A stretch of DNA of 64,000 bases from Stropharia rugosoannulata (Eukaryota > Basidiomycota > Agaricomycetes > Agaricales > Strophariaceae), in the NCBI GenBank assembly GCA_028532985.1, contig JANCIK010000004.1:3162001-3226000 (forward strand). Direction: 5' to 3'. The position numbers were made by a program, and so were the translations under genes. Below the pieces are notes generated by a model. That model ran no database searches, had not been told where the DNA came from, and saw only the letters and a program-made list of their open reading frames with translations. Every line of letters begins with the position of its first letter. Within the stretch, counting starts at the first letter, position 1. Shown piece by piece: positions 1-10,616 of the stretch.

Positions 1-370
1 TTTCCTCTACAGTCTGCTCAGTCCCTCGTGCGCACACTGGTAAAGTCCTTATGTTCATGCAAGCGCTTCCTCTGCTGACGTTTTCCTCCAGGATCGCATT
101 ACACTGCCTTTGCGCTTTATCGATTTCAATTGCCAATTCCTGTCTTTAGTCATGACAATCGTGTTTTACGAAGGCCGCGCTCAGCGCAGATTCAGCGATG
201 ATCATTTCGATGCGCGCATGCTCAGCAACGCCGCTCTTCACATTCTCGATCGGTACAGCCATCTTGGCATGCCTTTTCACAATCTCCCACCCTCGGAACC
301 AACAGGGACCACCATTCTAGACGTAGATCCCGACGCTGCCCTTGTAGTAGATGATATTAGCTACGATTGA
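1..370 (+). CDS. Accessory gene 2 of Ty3 element A1, 3' part (5' end outside window)
   Basis: The first exon runs from beyond the left edge to base 39. A GT-AG intron spans 40-91 and the last exon spans 92-370, ending in TGA. The product is close to the complete homologue at 9538-10009; both share blocks such as MTIVFYE and DRYSHLGMPFH. It lies on the strand opposite the gag-pro-pol of its host element and is the second gene of a four-gene cassette. No domain is recognised. The reading frame looks intact where visible. At 107-115 this copy encodes Pro-Leu-Arg as CCT TTG CGC, while the B copy uses CCG CTG AGA, one of many places where a short motif differs between families without changing the protein. 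Function is unknown. Confidence 0.6.
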
Positions 371-439
371 GCCCGTGCGCGGCTCTGATGGATTGTTTAG
401 TGCTATATATGATCCTTCAAATGAATGTCTTTTATCATT

Positions 440-961
440 ATGCCCTCCTTCGATACCGAAAGTAATCTCCTTCAACGCGCAAGCTGCTCTACCCAAGCGG
501 GCGCTAGCTGATATTCCGCTTGATGACCATGAGTGCGTCTGCTGCATCTGCATAGGCGCCCTTCATTTTATTCTTGAGGCTGCAACTGAACCGCTGCTTC
601 CCATGACCATCTGCCTAGACATGATGCGTCACGTTCAAGACCATGCAGTGCGCGCATGTCCCCCTTCTCCAGCCTTTTCGTGCGCGGCTCTGACATCCTT
701 GTAGCGGGCTCTGGCACTGACCGAAGCTACCTGTCACTCGCCTCGCATCTCGCACTTGTGCGCTCAGCTTCACTATAGCGAGCTCGTCCTGCGCTTGTGT
801 GGTACTACTGATGCTGAGCGCTACAGCACCCTCCCTCACTCTGAACACTTCCGACAACTCCACTATGCCGCCCAGGTCTTTTACCAGGAGGAATTCTTTC
901 CTGTGGGTCTTTCTCCTCGTGCGCTGTGCTGACCCTGACCATCACTTCTTAGGATGTTTAA
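440..961 (+). pseudogene. Accessory gene 3 of element A1, frameshifted copy
   Basis: Homologous to the intact gene at 10073-10616. The start ATG at 440 gives MPSFDTESNLL, matching MPSLSAESNLL of the B copy. A deletion of roughly 35 bp then shifts the frame, so translation stops near 513. Downstream homology continues in another frame (ALHFILEAATEPLLPM) to a donor at 647/648. Exon 2 spans 768-902 and the last mini-exon, 953-961, ends in TAA. Donor and acceptor positions match the B copy. The donor GTGCGCGC at 648 is itself a copy of the family-A dispersed motif. Function is unknown. Confidence 0.55.
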
Positions 962-1454
962 TTCCCGGACTGACATTTTGCTGTCTTTCCATTGATAACT
1001 ATCTATAGTCATAGCTAGCATCTATTTCTTGGTACATGTGTCATGACCCTGTATTTGAAATAAGACTGTCGGGTAACATTGTTATGCATTTTCGGCTTCA
1101 ATCTCAAAGCGGACATCAATTTGCCAAACAGGGAAAGACCTGCATCTCTTTTGATGTGCGCACCCTTTTGTTGCGATGCGCGCACGATCCTCCCACCTCT
1201 TGTCGCTATATGGGCTCTTGTATTCAGGTCCCCTCCATCCCACTCAATCTCCGTGAATGTTACGTCAGACAGGTGTAGCCCTGTGCTATGACCCATCTGG
1301 ACCTTTTGTTGAGTCCCTCTTTTCTTAACTCCTTGGGCCTGCTGCTCAGTCACCAGCTGCGCGCAGCGCTGATCATCCCAGTGAATGCTATATAAGCGCT
1401 CGCTGTCTCTGTATGAGCGCATCGCATCTTATTCCTACTTTCTCAACCACCACT
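962..1454 (+). promoter_or_regulatory. Intergenic region and likely promoter of accessory gene 4 (A1)
   Basis: No credible gene is seen. A TATATAA box at 1389-1395 lies about 60 bp upstream of the ATG at 1455, in the same relative place as TATATATAT at 11025-11033 before the B homologue. The segment carries several TGCGC motifs, for example near 1160 and 1188. Confidence 0.45.
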
Positions 1455-2769
1455 ATGGCTACTACTCATGCTCTTCTTTTCAACTTCACCAATGTCAAGC
1501 ATCAGCTCTCGCTGATCCAGGACATTCGTGGGTTGGCCTCTGCCACTCCTGCGAATTACACCGGCAGCCTGGAGCTGCTTGCTGTTGATTTGGTGCGCGC
1601 ATCGCGCGGTTCCCTTGTTGTATGTTACTGACTTCGTCTGGCACGATTGCAGAACCGCTGGCGCGATGTGCACGGCGGTATCACTCATGTTATAAACAAC
1701 AATGAGGCTATCGAGATACTCAATGAGACTCGAGCCATATATACGTCGCTCGAGGCTGACCACCACATTCGCTCCTTCTCCCCTGCCGCCAATGCATTTA
1801 TCAACTTGCATGAACAAGTCCTCAAGGCCAAGGCTGCCGCTTCTCGTCAGCGCACCCATACCCCTACTGGACCTGTGTGCTCATCTTTCCTTTCCTAACC
1901 CTTTCTACACTTAATCCCTTTTGGTGCGCGCAGCACAACGTTCGTGTTCTTACGCGTTCCGCAACTGCGGACCTTGAGACCGCCTCCGCGCCTGGAGGTA
2001 CTACATCTCCTGACTCTGACGATGACAAGGTGTGGCTAACCTTCGCTTCTTTACCAGACATCACTAACATGCAACTTTACATGCTCCTCAAAAAGATGGC
2101 CCTCGACGATAAAGTTGAAGCCGCGACTGAGGGAGGTCCTCCCAGCAGGCAGCATACACCCGAGCCGAGTCCTAACAAGAAGCGTGCCGCGCCACCTGAT
2201 ACTCCTAAGCAGGTGTGTGTTGACTCGTCTCCGCTGCGCGCACTTAGATTCTTATAGAAATACCAGCGCGAGTGCGGAGACACGCCTGGTTACCGCTCTC
2301 GTCCCCTTGGTCGAGGCATGACTTATCGTCAGACCGAGCTTCGTCGCTCCTTTCGTGACGCCGCCGCAGGTGAAGCCTCTCCTAAGAAAGCCAGGCTGGG
2401 CTCAGAGGGCGTTCCTACATTCCCCGACTCTCCTTTTATTATGCAAGGTGCGTGCACCGCACCACTCTCTTACTAATCTTTTCTAACCCTTCTTCCTCAG
2501 GCACTTCTCTCGTTTTGGACAATGACAAGGTCAATGCTTGTCTTGATGCCGCTGCTAACCTCCTTAAGGAGCCCCTTAACACGGGTAACCCTTCCGAGTT
2601 GGTGACGCGCCGTCTCATTGGTGATTTACAAGCAGAGATCACAAATGATCTCCACAAGGTTGATTTCATCCTCAAGCGCTGCGCGCTCCTCGTCGAGCAG
2701 CTTGTCATCTTGCAGCGCAGCCTCGACGTTACTGGCGTTACTGCCACCGAGGACAAACTGGCCCAGTAG
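1455..2769 (+). CDS. Accessory gene 4 of element A1 (five exons)
   Basis: Exons inferred by comparison with the B copy are 1455-1592, 1653-1874, 1934-2212, 2267-2447 and 2501-2769, giving about 362 residues. The N-terminal part (FTNVKHQL, IQDIRGLAS) and C-terminal part (NDKVNACLDAA, LVTRRLIGDLQAEI) are strongly conserved with the gene at 11069-12384. The middle is Ser/Pro/acidic with Lys-Arg clusters (NKKR, PKKAR), as in a nuclear protein. No known domain is recognised. In this copy the codon after the DSDDDKV stretch is TGG, so the frame stays open where the B copy has TGA. The donors after exons 1 and 4 and the acceptor before exon 3 coincide with TGCGC-type motifs. It ends 126 bp from the convergent pol gene. 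Confidence 0.6.
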
Positions 2770-2895
2770 ATAGCCTGGCTCAATGTGCGCTGCGCGCCTT
2801 AAAGGGGCGTCTGTAGCTAGCTCTCTTTGTATTCCCCATCTTCTTTACCCAATATATTATATTGTGGTCGCTTTCTTCCTACAGTGCTCGTGCAT

Positions 2896-4168
2896 CTAAG
2901 TGTCTTCTTCGCTCCAGTCATCATCTTCTTCTTCATCCTCTTCTACTGTAAGCACACTGCTACCCGAGGGTACACCGGGCTCATCAAAGATATAATCTTT
3001 GGGAATAGCTGGCTCATAGTCCGGCGCCTCTAACATTTTAGCTATGTTCTCCTTGGTCTGATCAATTATATCATCCAAACCGTCCGGTAAGCGCAGCTGC
3101 CTCCGTGCAAAGTAAGGAATGAGGCAGAACGCCGCCACCTTATCCTTCAACACAGAGCCATCCATCTCTGCCACTAAGTACGCTCCACCATCTTTTCGTG
3201 CGATAATGATGTAAGGCCCGTTCCATCGTGCAAGCATCTTACGGTTCAGACTGGATTCTATGCCCGAGTTCCTCATTAGCACTACATCTCCTGGCTTAAA
3301 CACATAGTCACGGATTTTAGCCGAGTGCTTCTTTTCAAATGCCCTGATTGCATCTCTTTTCGTCTTTGATACTCGTGCGCACATCTCTTCTACTGTGTCA
3401 CGATGTTTGGCTAGTGCGCGCGCGCAATACCCCACTAACTCCTCCGTAGTCAGTACCCGATCTGGTAGCTTCACCAGCCAAGTCACCTCTGCTATGTCGA
3501 ATGGTAGTATGGGGTGCGCGCCCGTCACCATGAAGAATGGGGAACACCCGAATCCTCGTCGCACAGTGATATGATCCGCCCACAACACATGGTAAAAGAA
3601 TCTACTCCAACGCTTATGCGCGCCTTCTGTCCCTCCACACGCTTTCCACAACATCTGTCTTATGTCCCAATGGGGGCGCTCTATCTTGCCATTTGCCTGC
3701 GAGTTGTACGCTGAGATGGTAATCCCTGTAATCCCATACTTCTTTTCTAAATACTTAAGCGCTGCGCGGAACGGTCCACCATGATCTGTGATGATTTCTT
3801 GTAGACAGCCCCAACGGCAGATAATGTCCTCGAATATCCACTGCGCTATTGCACGGGCATTCTCTTTCTTTAATGGCCGCCCTTCCGCCCATGAGCTGAG
3901 CACACATCTTCCGTGCACTATGTAATTATACCCATTGGAGGCCGGGGACATGTGCATAGTGTCCGCGTGTAGTTGCTGGAAGATAGACGGCGTGTGTGTC
4001 TCGGTGCACGGAATCTGGATGATCGTCTTCTGCCTCAACTGACAGACATGACATGTTTTCACATACCAGTAGACATCCCTTTCCAACTCAGGCCACCAGA
4101 AGCGCTCCGCTAGCAATTTGCGCGTAGCGTACGCTCCTCGGTGCCCCAGGCTGTCATGCGCTGAGCGC
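2896..4168 (-). pseudogene. pol: Integrase part of A1 pol, separated from its 5' portion
   Basis: Reads from about 4168 down to the stop at 2896. It begins inside the integrase zinc-binding region (H-H then CHVCQLRQK). Catalytic Asp occurs in QLHADTMHM and ITDHGGPF, and the Glu in NGKIERPHWD, then a GPY-type C-terminal module (RWNGPYIII) and an acidic tail. No chromodomain is seen. ITDHGGPF replaces ITDNGGPF of the B copy. The rest of the gene (protease-proximal region, RT, RNase H) is at 22691-25311. The gap between them was produced by insertion of 4169-22690 plus loss of about 55 bp encoding the residues before AHDSLGH. The frame within this part is open. Confidence 0.8.
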
Positions 4169-5028
4169 TGAGAGGTCTACTGCGTAGCTAGACTCGAAAT
4201 CGCGAAACACAACACACACACACACACAGCGGAGCGAGATCCTATCCCTTAGATCGAGCGAACGCCCTCAACTAAATGGTAGTATAATCTATGCTCTGCT
4301 CTGGTTCCCGTTCTGGGCGTGCAATGCGCGCACCTCGTGTCCTCTAGTCTTTGTAATAGCAAGTAGTGCCTGCAAGTTCGTTTGTAAGGAGGGGTTTAAT
4401 TCTAGTAAATCTCGGATAGAGCCCAGTTGCTAGTGGCGTGCGCAAAGCAAAATGATAAATGAAATAAGTTGTTTTTAGCGAACAGCTTCGCTACGCGCAC
4501 TTCCGGGTCCGGTGACCTCGTACAATGCGCGGACTCTCCAAAGTCCAATAATCCAAGACTCTCCAAAGTCTTTCACCCGGCGGTGCAGTCTCACAGTCTA
4601 AACACTACAGTGCGAGTTTCCGTACACGGTTGTACTGACTCCTCACTGAGCTCTCCAATTGACCCGGTGGCCAGAAGCTATCCAAAACTCCTATGATTCA
4701 CAAATACTTCACAGTTAAAACCCTAACAAAAGCTAAACACAGCCCGCTGACGGCCTGGGGCAGAACCCAGCACACAGATCTAGTGGGTAGACAATTGCTT
4801 AAATTACTATAGACAAAGATACAGGTTTATATGCGATGCGCGCTTGTGTACTAATGATACGGTAAAGTAAATACTAGCAACGCGCGGCCAAAGGTCCGCG
4901 CATCGCATCCGGGCTTCCCTTTAGTGTTCCAGCCCCTGGGCATCCGCTGTGCGCATGTCGTTCGCTCCCTCGGGCTTTTGCGCGTATTTTTGATGCGCGC
5001 CTATTTTTGATGCGCGCCGCCACGGTCG
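4169..5028 (-). mobile_element. Truncated LTR of family A
   Basis: Starts with TGAGAGGTCTAC and follows the LTR at 41896-43109 closely, including the CA-repeat, the TTAGATCGAGCGAA block and the GATGCGCGC pair near 4994-5019. It then stops at GCCACGGTC, where sequence of the family-B leader begins. About 350 bp of the LTR are missing. The left flank is GCGC, inside the A1 pol sequence. Confidence 0.8.
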
Positions 5029-5231
5029 TCGCCAGCTCGGAGGCAATATACCAAATGATGGTCTAGCCTCCGCTGGTTCTGCTAGCGACGACGGTGCAGG
5101 AAATTTGCCTCGCTTGTTACTCGTCCCCGTTGTATTTGAAATTTTTGAAATGTTTTGTAATAGGCGCTAAGCCGTGGTCCCCGAAACACTATATGAGATT
5201 TCTGAACCTACCCCTCGCGGTGGGCTCCAGA
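5029..5231 (-). mobile_element. Fragment of family-B leader and gag start joined to a truncated LTR-A
   Basis: Nearly identical to 21070-21272: gag N-terminal codons, leader and primer-binding site (minus strand, 5212-5229, starting TGGAGCCCACC). It adjoins the LTR at 5232, so that LTR also serves as the 5' LTR of a second, almost wholly deleted B element. The junction near 5028 has only 2-4 bp of shared sequence, suggesting end joining. Confidence 0.75.
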
Positions 5232-6660
5232 TGAGAGGTCTGCCGCGGGGCTAGACTCGAATCACAAGAAACACAACACACACAACCCCAGCGGAGCGAG
5301 ATCCTATCCCTTAGATCGAGCGACGCTCTTCAGCTAAACGGATTATAGATGTCTACGCTTCTCCTGGTACCTCCCCGCTGAGCGGAGTGTGATGTGTTAA
5401 GGGTCTCGTAAGTTCAGTCCAGAATGCCCGCTGTACAGTGCCTGCAAGTTCGTTTTTAAGGAGGGGTTTAATTCTAGAAGTCTCAGATTAATGTCTGGGC
5501 GACCTCCGCTGAGCGCAGGGTATCGATAGTAATGTATAGTTTTGATGGTGGCTCCATGGGCTTATTCCGCTGAGTGGGTTTGAGGTCCGGTGACCGATGC
5601 AGATGCTCACACAAGCTGGTATTCCCAATTGTGCCCCGCTCTGCTGACTATCCAAAGTTGTTCCGCTGGGACTGTCCAAAGTCCTGTTCCGCTGAGGCTA
5701 TCCAGAACCTCGTTCACCCGGTGGTGCAGTCTCAATTCACAAAACACTACAGCGCGAGTTTTCGTACACGGTTGTACTGACTCCCCGCTGAGCTCTCCAA
5801 ATGACCCGGTGGCCAGAAGCTATCCAAAACTTCTATGATTCACAATACACTTCACAGTAAAGACCCTAACAAAAGCTAAACACAGCCCGCTGACGGTCTG
5901 GGACAGAGCCCAACACACAGATCTAGTGGGTAGACAATTGCTTGATTTCCGTAGTTACAATTACAAGTTTATATAGACGCGCATTGTGTACTAATTTAGG
6001 TGGAGAGTAAATACTAGCAACGCCGGACCAAAGGTCCGCTGAGCGCATGTGCCTCCGCTGGGCGCTTTGATGGCTACTCCGCTGAGCGCGACCTGATCCT
6101 GTTGTGTTACCAGCCTCCGCCGAGAGACACTGTTAAACTCCGCTGGGCGGTTCCGTCTTGGTCATCGAGGCCTGGTTACTGCTGCCCAAAGTTCCCCAGC
6201 GGAGTCCGTGCTGTGTGCATTGTTTATTCCCTCGGGCATCACACGCTCCAGCGCGCGCGCCACGGTCACCTGACGAGTGGACTTAGGCAAATTTCGCCTT
6301 CGTGATGTGTTCCGCTGAGCCCCTTTGAGACACCGTCTACACACAGTCCTGCTCGTCGCCTTTGATATTTTCCGCTCAGCTGTACTCCTGCCTTCCGCTG
6401 GGACAACAGTAACCGTTATGTACTCCGCTGACAACTATTCCGGGTACTCCAACTGTGTACTTATGGCTCGTACAGTCCGCTGAACCCCACACAAGCGTCC
6501 GCTGAGCACATGCGTGATAGATTCGTGATAGATTCGTGATACACGCGCTGAGCGCTGAGACGGCTGACCAGGCTAGTCACCGCTCCGCTGTACCCTTGCA
6601 CTTCAGCCCAAACCGCCCGCTGTGGCCACTTACAGCCTTGGTATAAACGCAAGCCTGTCA
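5232..6660 (-). repeat. 3' LTR of element B (LTR-B)
   Basis: In its own sense it begins TGACAGG and ends CCTCTCA. By eye it holds about 22 copies of CCGCTG/CAGCGG in 1.43 kb, whereas fewer than one would be expected by chance. It is shared with the deleted B fragment on its left. Short reading frames conserved between copies (for example around 5590-5838) are by-products of LTR identity and show no coding character. Confidence 0.9.
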
Positions 6661-6673
6661 TCTCCCCTTCACT
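6661..6673 (-). other. Polypurine tract of element B
   Basis: On the minus strand AGTGAAGGGGAGA lies directly before the 3' LTR, the expected place for the plus-strand primer of an LTR retrotransposon. Confidence 0.7.
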
Positions 6674-7090
6674 AAAAATTTTGACTGTCCTCAGTCAAGG
6701 TCCGCCTGTATTTCTAGACTTAGTATTGTCCCCGCGTCTACTTTTAGCGCCTCATTTTCTATTTTCAGCTTTCCCCAGCGCCTATTTGCCTATCTTTAGC
6801 TCTTGGTCGTCTCCGATGCCCATTTTCATTGTTATCCGTTTCTCTCTCCGTTTAAGGATATCCTTTCTCTTTTTCAGCTTTATGCCGCTGCTTATAAACC
6901 CCGCTTTCTATGTAGGTCGCCTGAAAGTTTATGTGACGCTGCCACCCCGTATTTTATCTTCCAGAAAATTCTTCCGCTGGGCGAGCCTTTGTCTTATAAA
7001 CGTTGGACACTGCTCCTTAGCTCTTTTCATTCTTCCTTTCCCTCCCCTCCTGCAGATCCCCTGCTCACTCTCCTTTCTATTCTTCCAACA
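6674..7090 (+). promoter_or_regulatory. Promoter region of accessory gene 1 (element B)
   Basis: Contains a TATAAA near 6892 and, at 6681-6698, an 18-bp hairpin with arms TTGACTG/CAGTCAA. The arrangement of a C/T-rich tract, an A/T box and this hairpin recurs at 9476-9508 before accessory gene 2, so the two promoters seem duplicated. The rest is pyrimidine rich, as is common before basidiomycete start codons. Confidence 0.4.
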
Positions 7091-9100
7091 ATGGCCTTTC
7101 GCAATTTCGACCGCCGCCAACGCGAGAAAGAGCGCACCGAGGCCCTTTTAGACGCTCAGGACCGCTTCCGCCGCCTCCGCCCCGCGCTCGCGGTTTATCA
7201 AGAATTCGAAACGTTGGCGGGGGCCGACAACCTGCCCGACGACGGAATGGCGCGATTACACGAACTTCGGGTGGTCATCGACAATGCTGTCGAGGACCAC
7301 CTGAGCCTTCACTGCTCTGACGGCCTCTACCACAACGGGGTCCGCGAGCTTTGCATCCTCCTCTCAGCGGTGGCCAACATGCTCATCGCGGACGACCCCT
7401 CTCTGGCGCCAACACTGCACGCGCGCCGTTGGTTCACGACCGGTCACCAGCCCTTGACGTCTTACATTCATTTTTTTGCGACTGCCTTCCCCACTCAATG
7501 GGACGGCTCTTCCGCCCCAGGTCCTCGCCCTTGCTTAGACTCCGCTCCGCGCCTCTCTCCTGCTCCCGCTCCCACCCAGACCGCTCCCGCGGCTGAAGAC
7601 ATCATCATGGTCTCTGACGACGACGCTCCGCGGCCCCCTTCGCCTTCGCCCGCGGTTCGTAAGGACAAGCGCAAGCGTCTTCCTACGCCCCCTGTCGTCA
7701 TCGTCCCTCCTGCGCCGTTACCAAAGCCTACTAAATGCCAGCGCCCCGCTGCGCTCGCTGCCAGTGCCGCTATCGCTGGTAAGTTCCCTTTATTATTTTA
7801 TTTTATTTCTCTGTCCTGATCCTTCCCAGCCCAGGCCGATCTAGAGTCCCCCGCAGCATTTTCCTTCGTCCGCCCCTCTGGAGGTCCCCCCCTGGCCCTG
7901 ACCGACAGCGGGATTGAAGAGATCACTAATACCCGCCCTGATAGCAACAAGATCGTGTATAAGTCTACTTATCCTATTCTCGACGTCTTGCCCCCCGTGT
8001 TCTCAGCTAAGCTTGCTCTGGCTGGCGCTCCGCTGCCCGATGCAATCGACATGAGTATGCTCCCCTCCGAGTCCCGACTTGAAGGCGCTATTATCGTGCG
8101 TGTCTCCTTCGTCCGCTGGGCTCCCTTTTTCTTTTCTCTTACTGACTTATTTCCATCTCATATAGAAGGGGATGGTGTGCAATCACTGTGCTCGTCCTTT
8201 CAATGCTCGAATCAATGAAGGCCTCCACCAGTGCATCTGCCGTGGGTGGGCACGCAATTGCTGTACTTGCAGTACCCAGCAAAAGGGGAAATGCCTCTTT
8301 TGTTGCGAGCCCGCGGAGGTTGACAAGACTATTGAGGACTCCTCCTTGTGGCACCGTACTTCATTGACCAGTAAGTCTATTTCCCATCCCCAATTATCCT
8401 TTCGACTTATATTCTCCTTTTCTTTTTAGGCCTTCTGTCTGGCTTCGCTCGCCTCAGCGCTTACACGGAGCAGGCCCGCGTGGCTGAAGAGCAGCGCCGC
8501 TCTGCTGAGCGCATGTTCTTCGGTCAGCTGATCGAACTCTCCCAGCTGGCGCGCGCCATGGCGCTCACCCTTCCCACTGGAATTATTATTGGCCCGCGCT
8601 TCCGCGATTGCGAAACATTCGACGCTCTCCGTTGTCTTGACCTCGGCCGCCTCCACGAGGCCTACTCCTCGCTTTGCGCCCCCGTCGTTGTGGAAGACCC
8701 CCTCATCGTTGCCCCCGCCGCCGCTTTCTACGATCCGAAGTATCCGCGCTTTGATCCTACCACCTTCATCCCTGCCCCCCAGCCTGACCAGGCTATAACT
8801 CTAGAGGCCTTCAATGCGGCCGAATCTCAAGCTTTCGAGGACGCGGCCCTCCGCCAAGCGGAAGAGGCCGACGCTATCATCGCAGCGGAGAGGCTCAAAC
8901 GCTCGTGCGATCGCTCATCCAAGAGAGGGACTCCCGCAGAAGGCTCCCTCCCCGCCACTCCGTCCGCCAGTACTTCGCGCCTCGAACCCTTAACCACCGC
9001 TTCCAAGGGCAAGGCCCCCGCTGTGGCTCGCACTTTCCTGACCCCTTCGCGCGTCCCTAGCGAGGTAGACGCCGCCGAGGTTCCCGCGGAGGGGGATTGA
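7091..9100 (+). CDS. Accessory gene 1 of element B, Cys-rich protein
   Basis: Exons are 7091-7778, 7830-8095, 8166-8370 and 8430-9100; all junctions are GT-AG and in phase, giving 609 residues. The N-terminal third is helical and charged. Next comes a Pro/Ser-rich region with basic KDKRKR (nuclear-localisation-like). Exon 3 encodes a Cys-rich module at about residues 320-370: CNHC, then CIC, CCTC and CLFCC, at least ten Cys plus His, consistent with zinc binding. The C-terminal part has a coiled-coil-like AEEQRRSAERM stretch and a Ser/Pro/Lys-rich tail. I recognise no named family. It is the first gene of the antisense cassette, nearest the 3' LTR. The only counterpart in the window is a much less similar Cys-cluster protein in the KDZ segment (50635-54158). 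I infer a nuclear DNA-binding role; sequence alone does not prove it. Confidence 0.65.
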
Positions 9101-9537
9101 GGTCAGGCGCACGCTTCCGCTGGTTGTCAGGCCTTGGGGCCTTTTATTTCTTTTTCTACACTTCTTGTTCCTCTGCTCCTTATTACTTTATCTGGCATAT
9201 GTAAGGTAATTAGATATTGTTATAATTAAATATGCCTGTTTGTTCTTGTCTTATTTGTGTGAGTCTGAAACTTCCTAAGTCCTTAGCTATAGACTCCGCC
9301 CAGCTGAGCAACCTGCAGACCTCTGAGAAGGTGTCCTAATTGTTGGCCGGGTTCTCCTACAGCTGACTCTCTTCTACTAAGTGTTTGCTGGTATACTTTC
9401 TCTTCTTCTCAGGTCCGCTCAGCGGACTTCTTTTCCCCACACGTGCTCCGCGGCCAAATTTTAGCGGGCTCTCTCCCCCTCACTATAAAATCAACTGTCC
9501 CCAGTTGACAGACTCTTTACTCTTCTTTTTCTCCGTC
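9101..9537 (+). promoter_or_regulatory. Spacer and promoter of accessory gene 2 (element B)
   Basis: TATAAAA at 9484-9490 is followed directly by a hairpin TCAACTG-TCCC-CAGTTGA at 9491-9508, then the ATG at 9538. The tract CTCTCCCCCTCACT before it resembles the complement of the polypurine tract at 6661. The remainder is the AT-rich 3' region of gene 1, with no coding sign. Confidence 0.5.
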
Positions 9538-10009
9538 ATGCAACGCTACCAACGCACGAATGTCGCCCGCCAGTTCATCTCCATCCTCAAACAGCTGGCT
9601 GTCCATGCTGAGCTCAACAAAGACTCCGCTGAAACTACGATTCACCTGCCTTTGCAGTCAGCGCAGGCCGTTGTCCGCGTGCTGGTAAGGCTCAGTTTCG
9701 TAGAGTCCCCTCCGCTGACCATCTCCACAGGACCGCATCGCCCTTCCGCTGAGATTCATCGACTTTAATCGCCAGTTCCTGGCGTTCCTCATGACCATCG
9801 TGTTTTACGAGGCCCGCGCTCAGCGGAAGTTCAGCGATGATCATTTCGATCCTCGCTTACTCAGTAATGCCGCTCTACGCATTCTTGATCGATACAGTCA
9901 TCTGGGCATGCCCTTCCACCCGCTGCTTTCTTCCGAACGAAATGAGGCCGAAATTCGCGAAGTCGATCCTGATGCCGCGCTCGTCATAGACGACGTCAGC
10001 TCTGATTAG
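9538..10009 (+). CDS. Accessory gene 2 of element B
   Basis: Two exons, 9538-9684 and 9731-10009, encode about 141 residues (MQRYQRTNVARQF...). The start follows a TATA box by about 50 bp. The family-A homologue at 1-370 is about 75% identical by eye over the second exon. It is a small, mostly helical protein with an acidic C-terminus (VDPDAALVIDDVSSD). No domain is recognised. It is flanked closely by gene 3 (63 bp downstream), in the same orientation. Confidence 0.6.
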
Positions 10010-10072
10010 GATGTCCCGCTGCGCTGGCACTCTGCGTATATAATTCTATCCCCTGTATTTCTATACGCAAAA

Positions 10073-10616
10073 ATGCCTTCTTTGTCCGCTGAGAGTAACC
10101 TCTTGTTAGTTGCCCATTCAGATCCTCGCATCCTTCGTCTCGACGCTCTGCCCAGGCGTCTGCTGAGTGCTTTCCTTCCCATCGACCTAGCTCGAGTCTG
10201 CCGAATATATGTAACTGCCCTTCATTATATCCTGGACTCCGCTGTGGAGGAACAGCTACCTATGAGCGTCTGCCTTCCGCTGCTCAACCGAGTTCAAGAT
10301 CACGCTGTAAGCCCCTTTTCGCTGTCCATGTACTCCCACTGAGTAGTCCGCGCAGCGCGGCTTAGAGCTGACCGAGTCCACCTGTCATTCACCGCTTCTT
10401 TCTCATCTCTGCGCTCAGCTGTATTACACCGAACTTGTGCTTCGCCTGTGTGGTACCAACGACGCTGAGCGCTACGGCATTCTTAATCACACCGAACACT
10501 TTCAACGCCTCCATTATGCCGCCCAGCATTTCTACCAGGAGGACTTCTTCCCCGTCTGTCCCCTTTTCTCTTCCTTCTCCGCTGTGCTGAGACCAGGATT
10601 ATGTCAGGATGTTTGA
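10073..10616 (+). CDS. Accessory gene 3 of element B
   Basis: Exons are 10073-10306, 10419-10551 and a terminal mini-exon 10608-10616 (Asp-Val-stop), about 124 residues. The first-exon/second-exon junction reads VQDHA-LYYTEL. The mini-exon is supported by the family-A copy, which has the same GATGTTT after an AG acceptor. Blocks RLDALPRRLL, ALHYILDSA and GTNDAERYG are conserved. No domain is recognised. The upstream TATATAA near 10036 fits a separate promoter. Confidence 0.55.

Noticed and set aside
2896..3000. Chromodomain at the end of integrase
   Set aside because: After the GPY-like module only an acidic tail is present; no aromatic cage residues or chromodomain pattern.
5574..5838. Short reading frames of 60-90 codons repeated identically in each LTR-B copy (also near 16055, 21616 and 34060-34324)
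   Set aside because: They recur only because the LTRs are nearly identical. Both strands are open, codon use is not protein-like and they overlap motif arrays.
6681..7151. Frame open upstream of accessory gene 1
   Set aside because: Pyrimidine-rich promoter sequence gives Leu/Phe/Ser/Pro; no homology to the A copy region and the splice-consistent gene starts at 7091.
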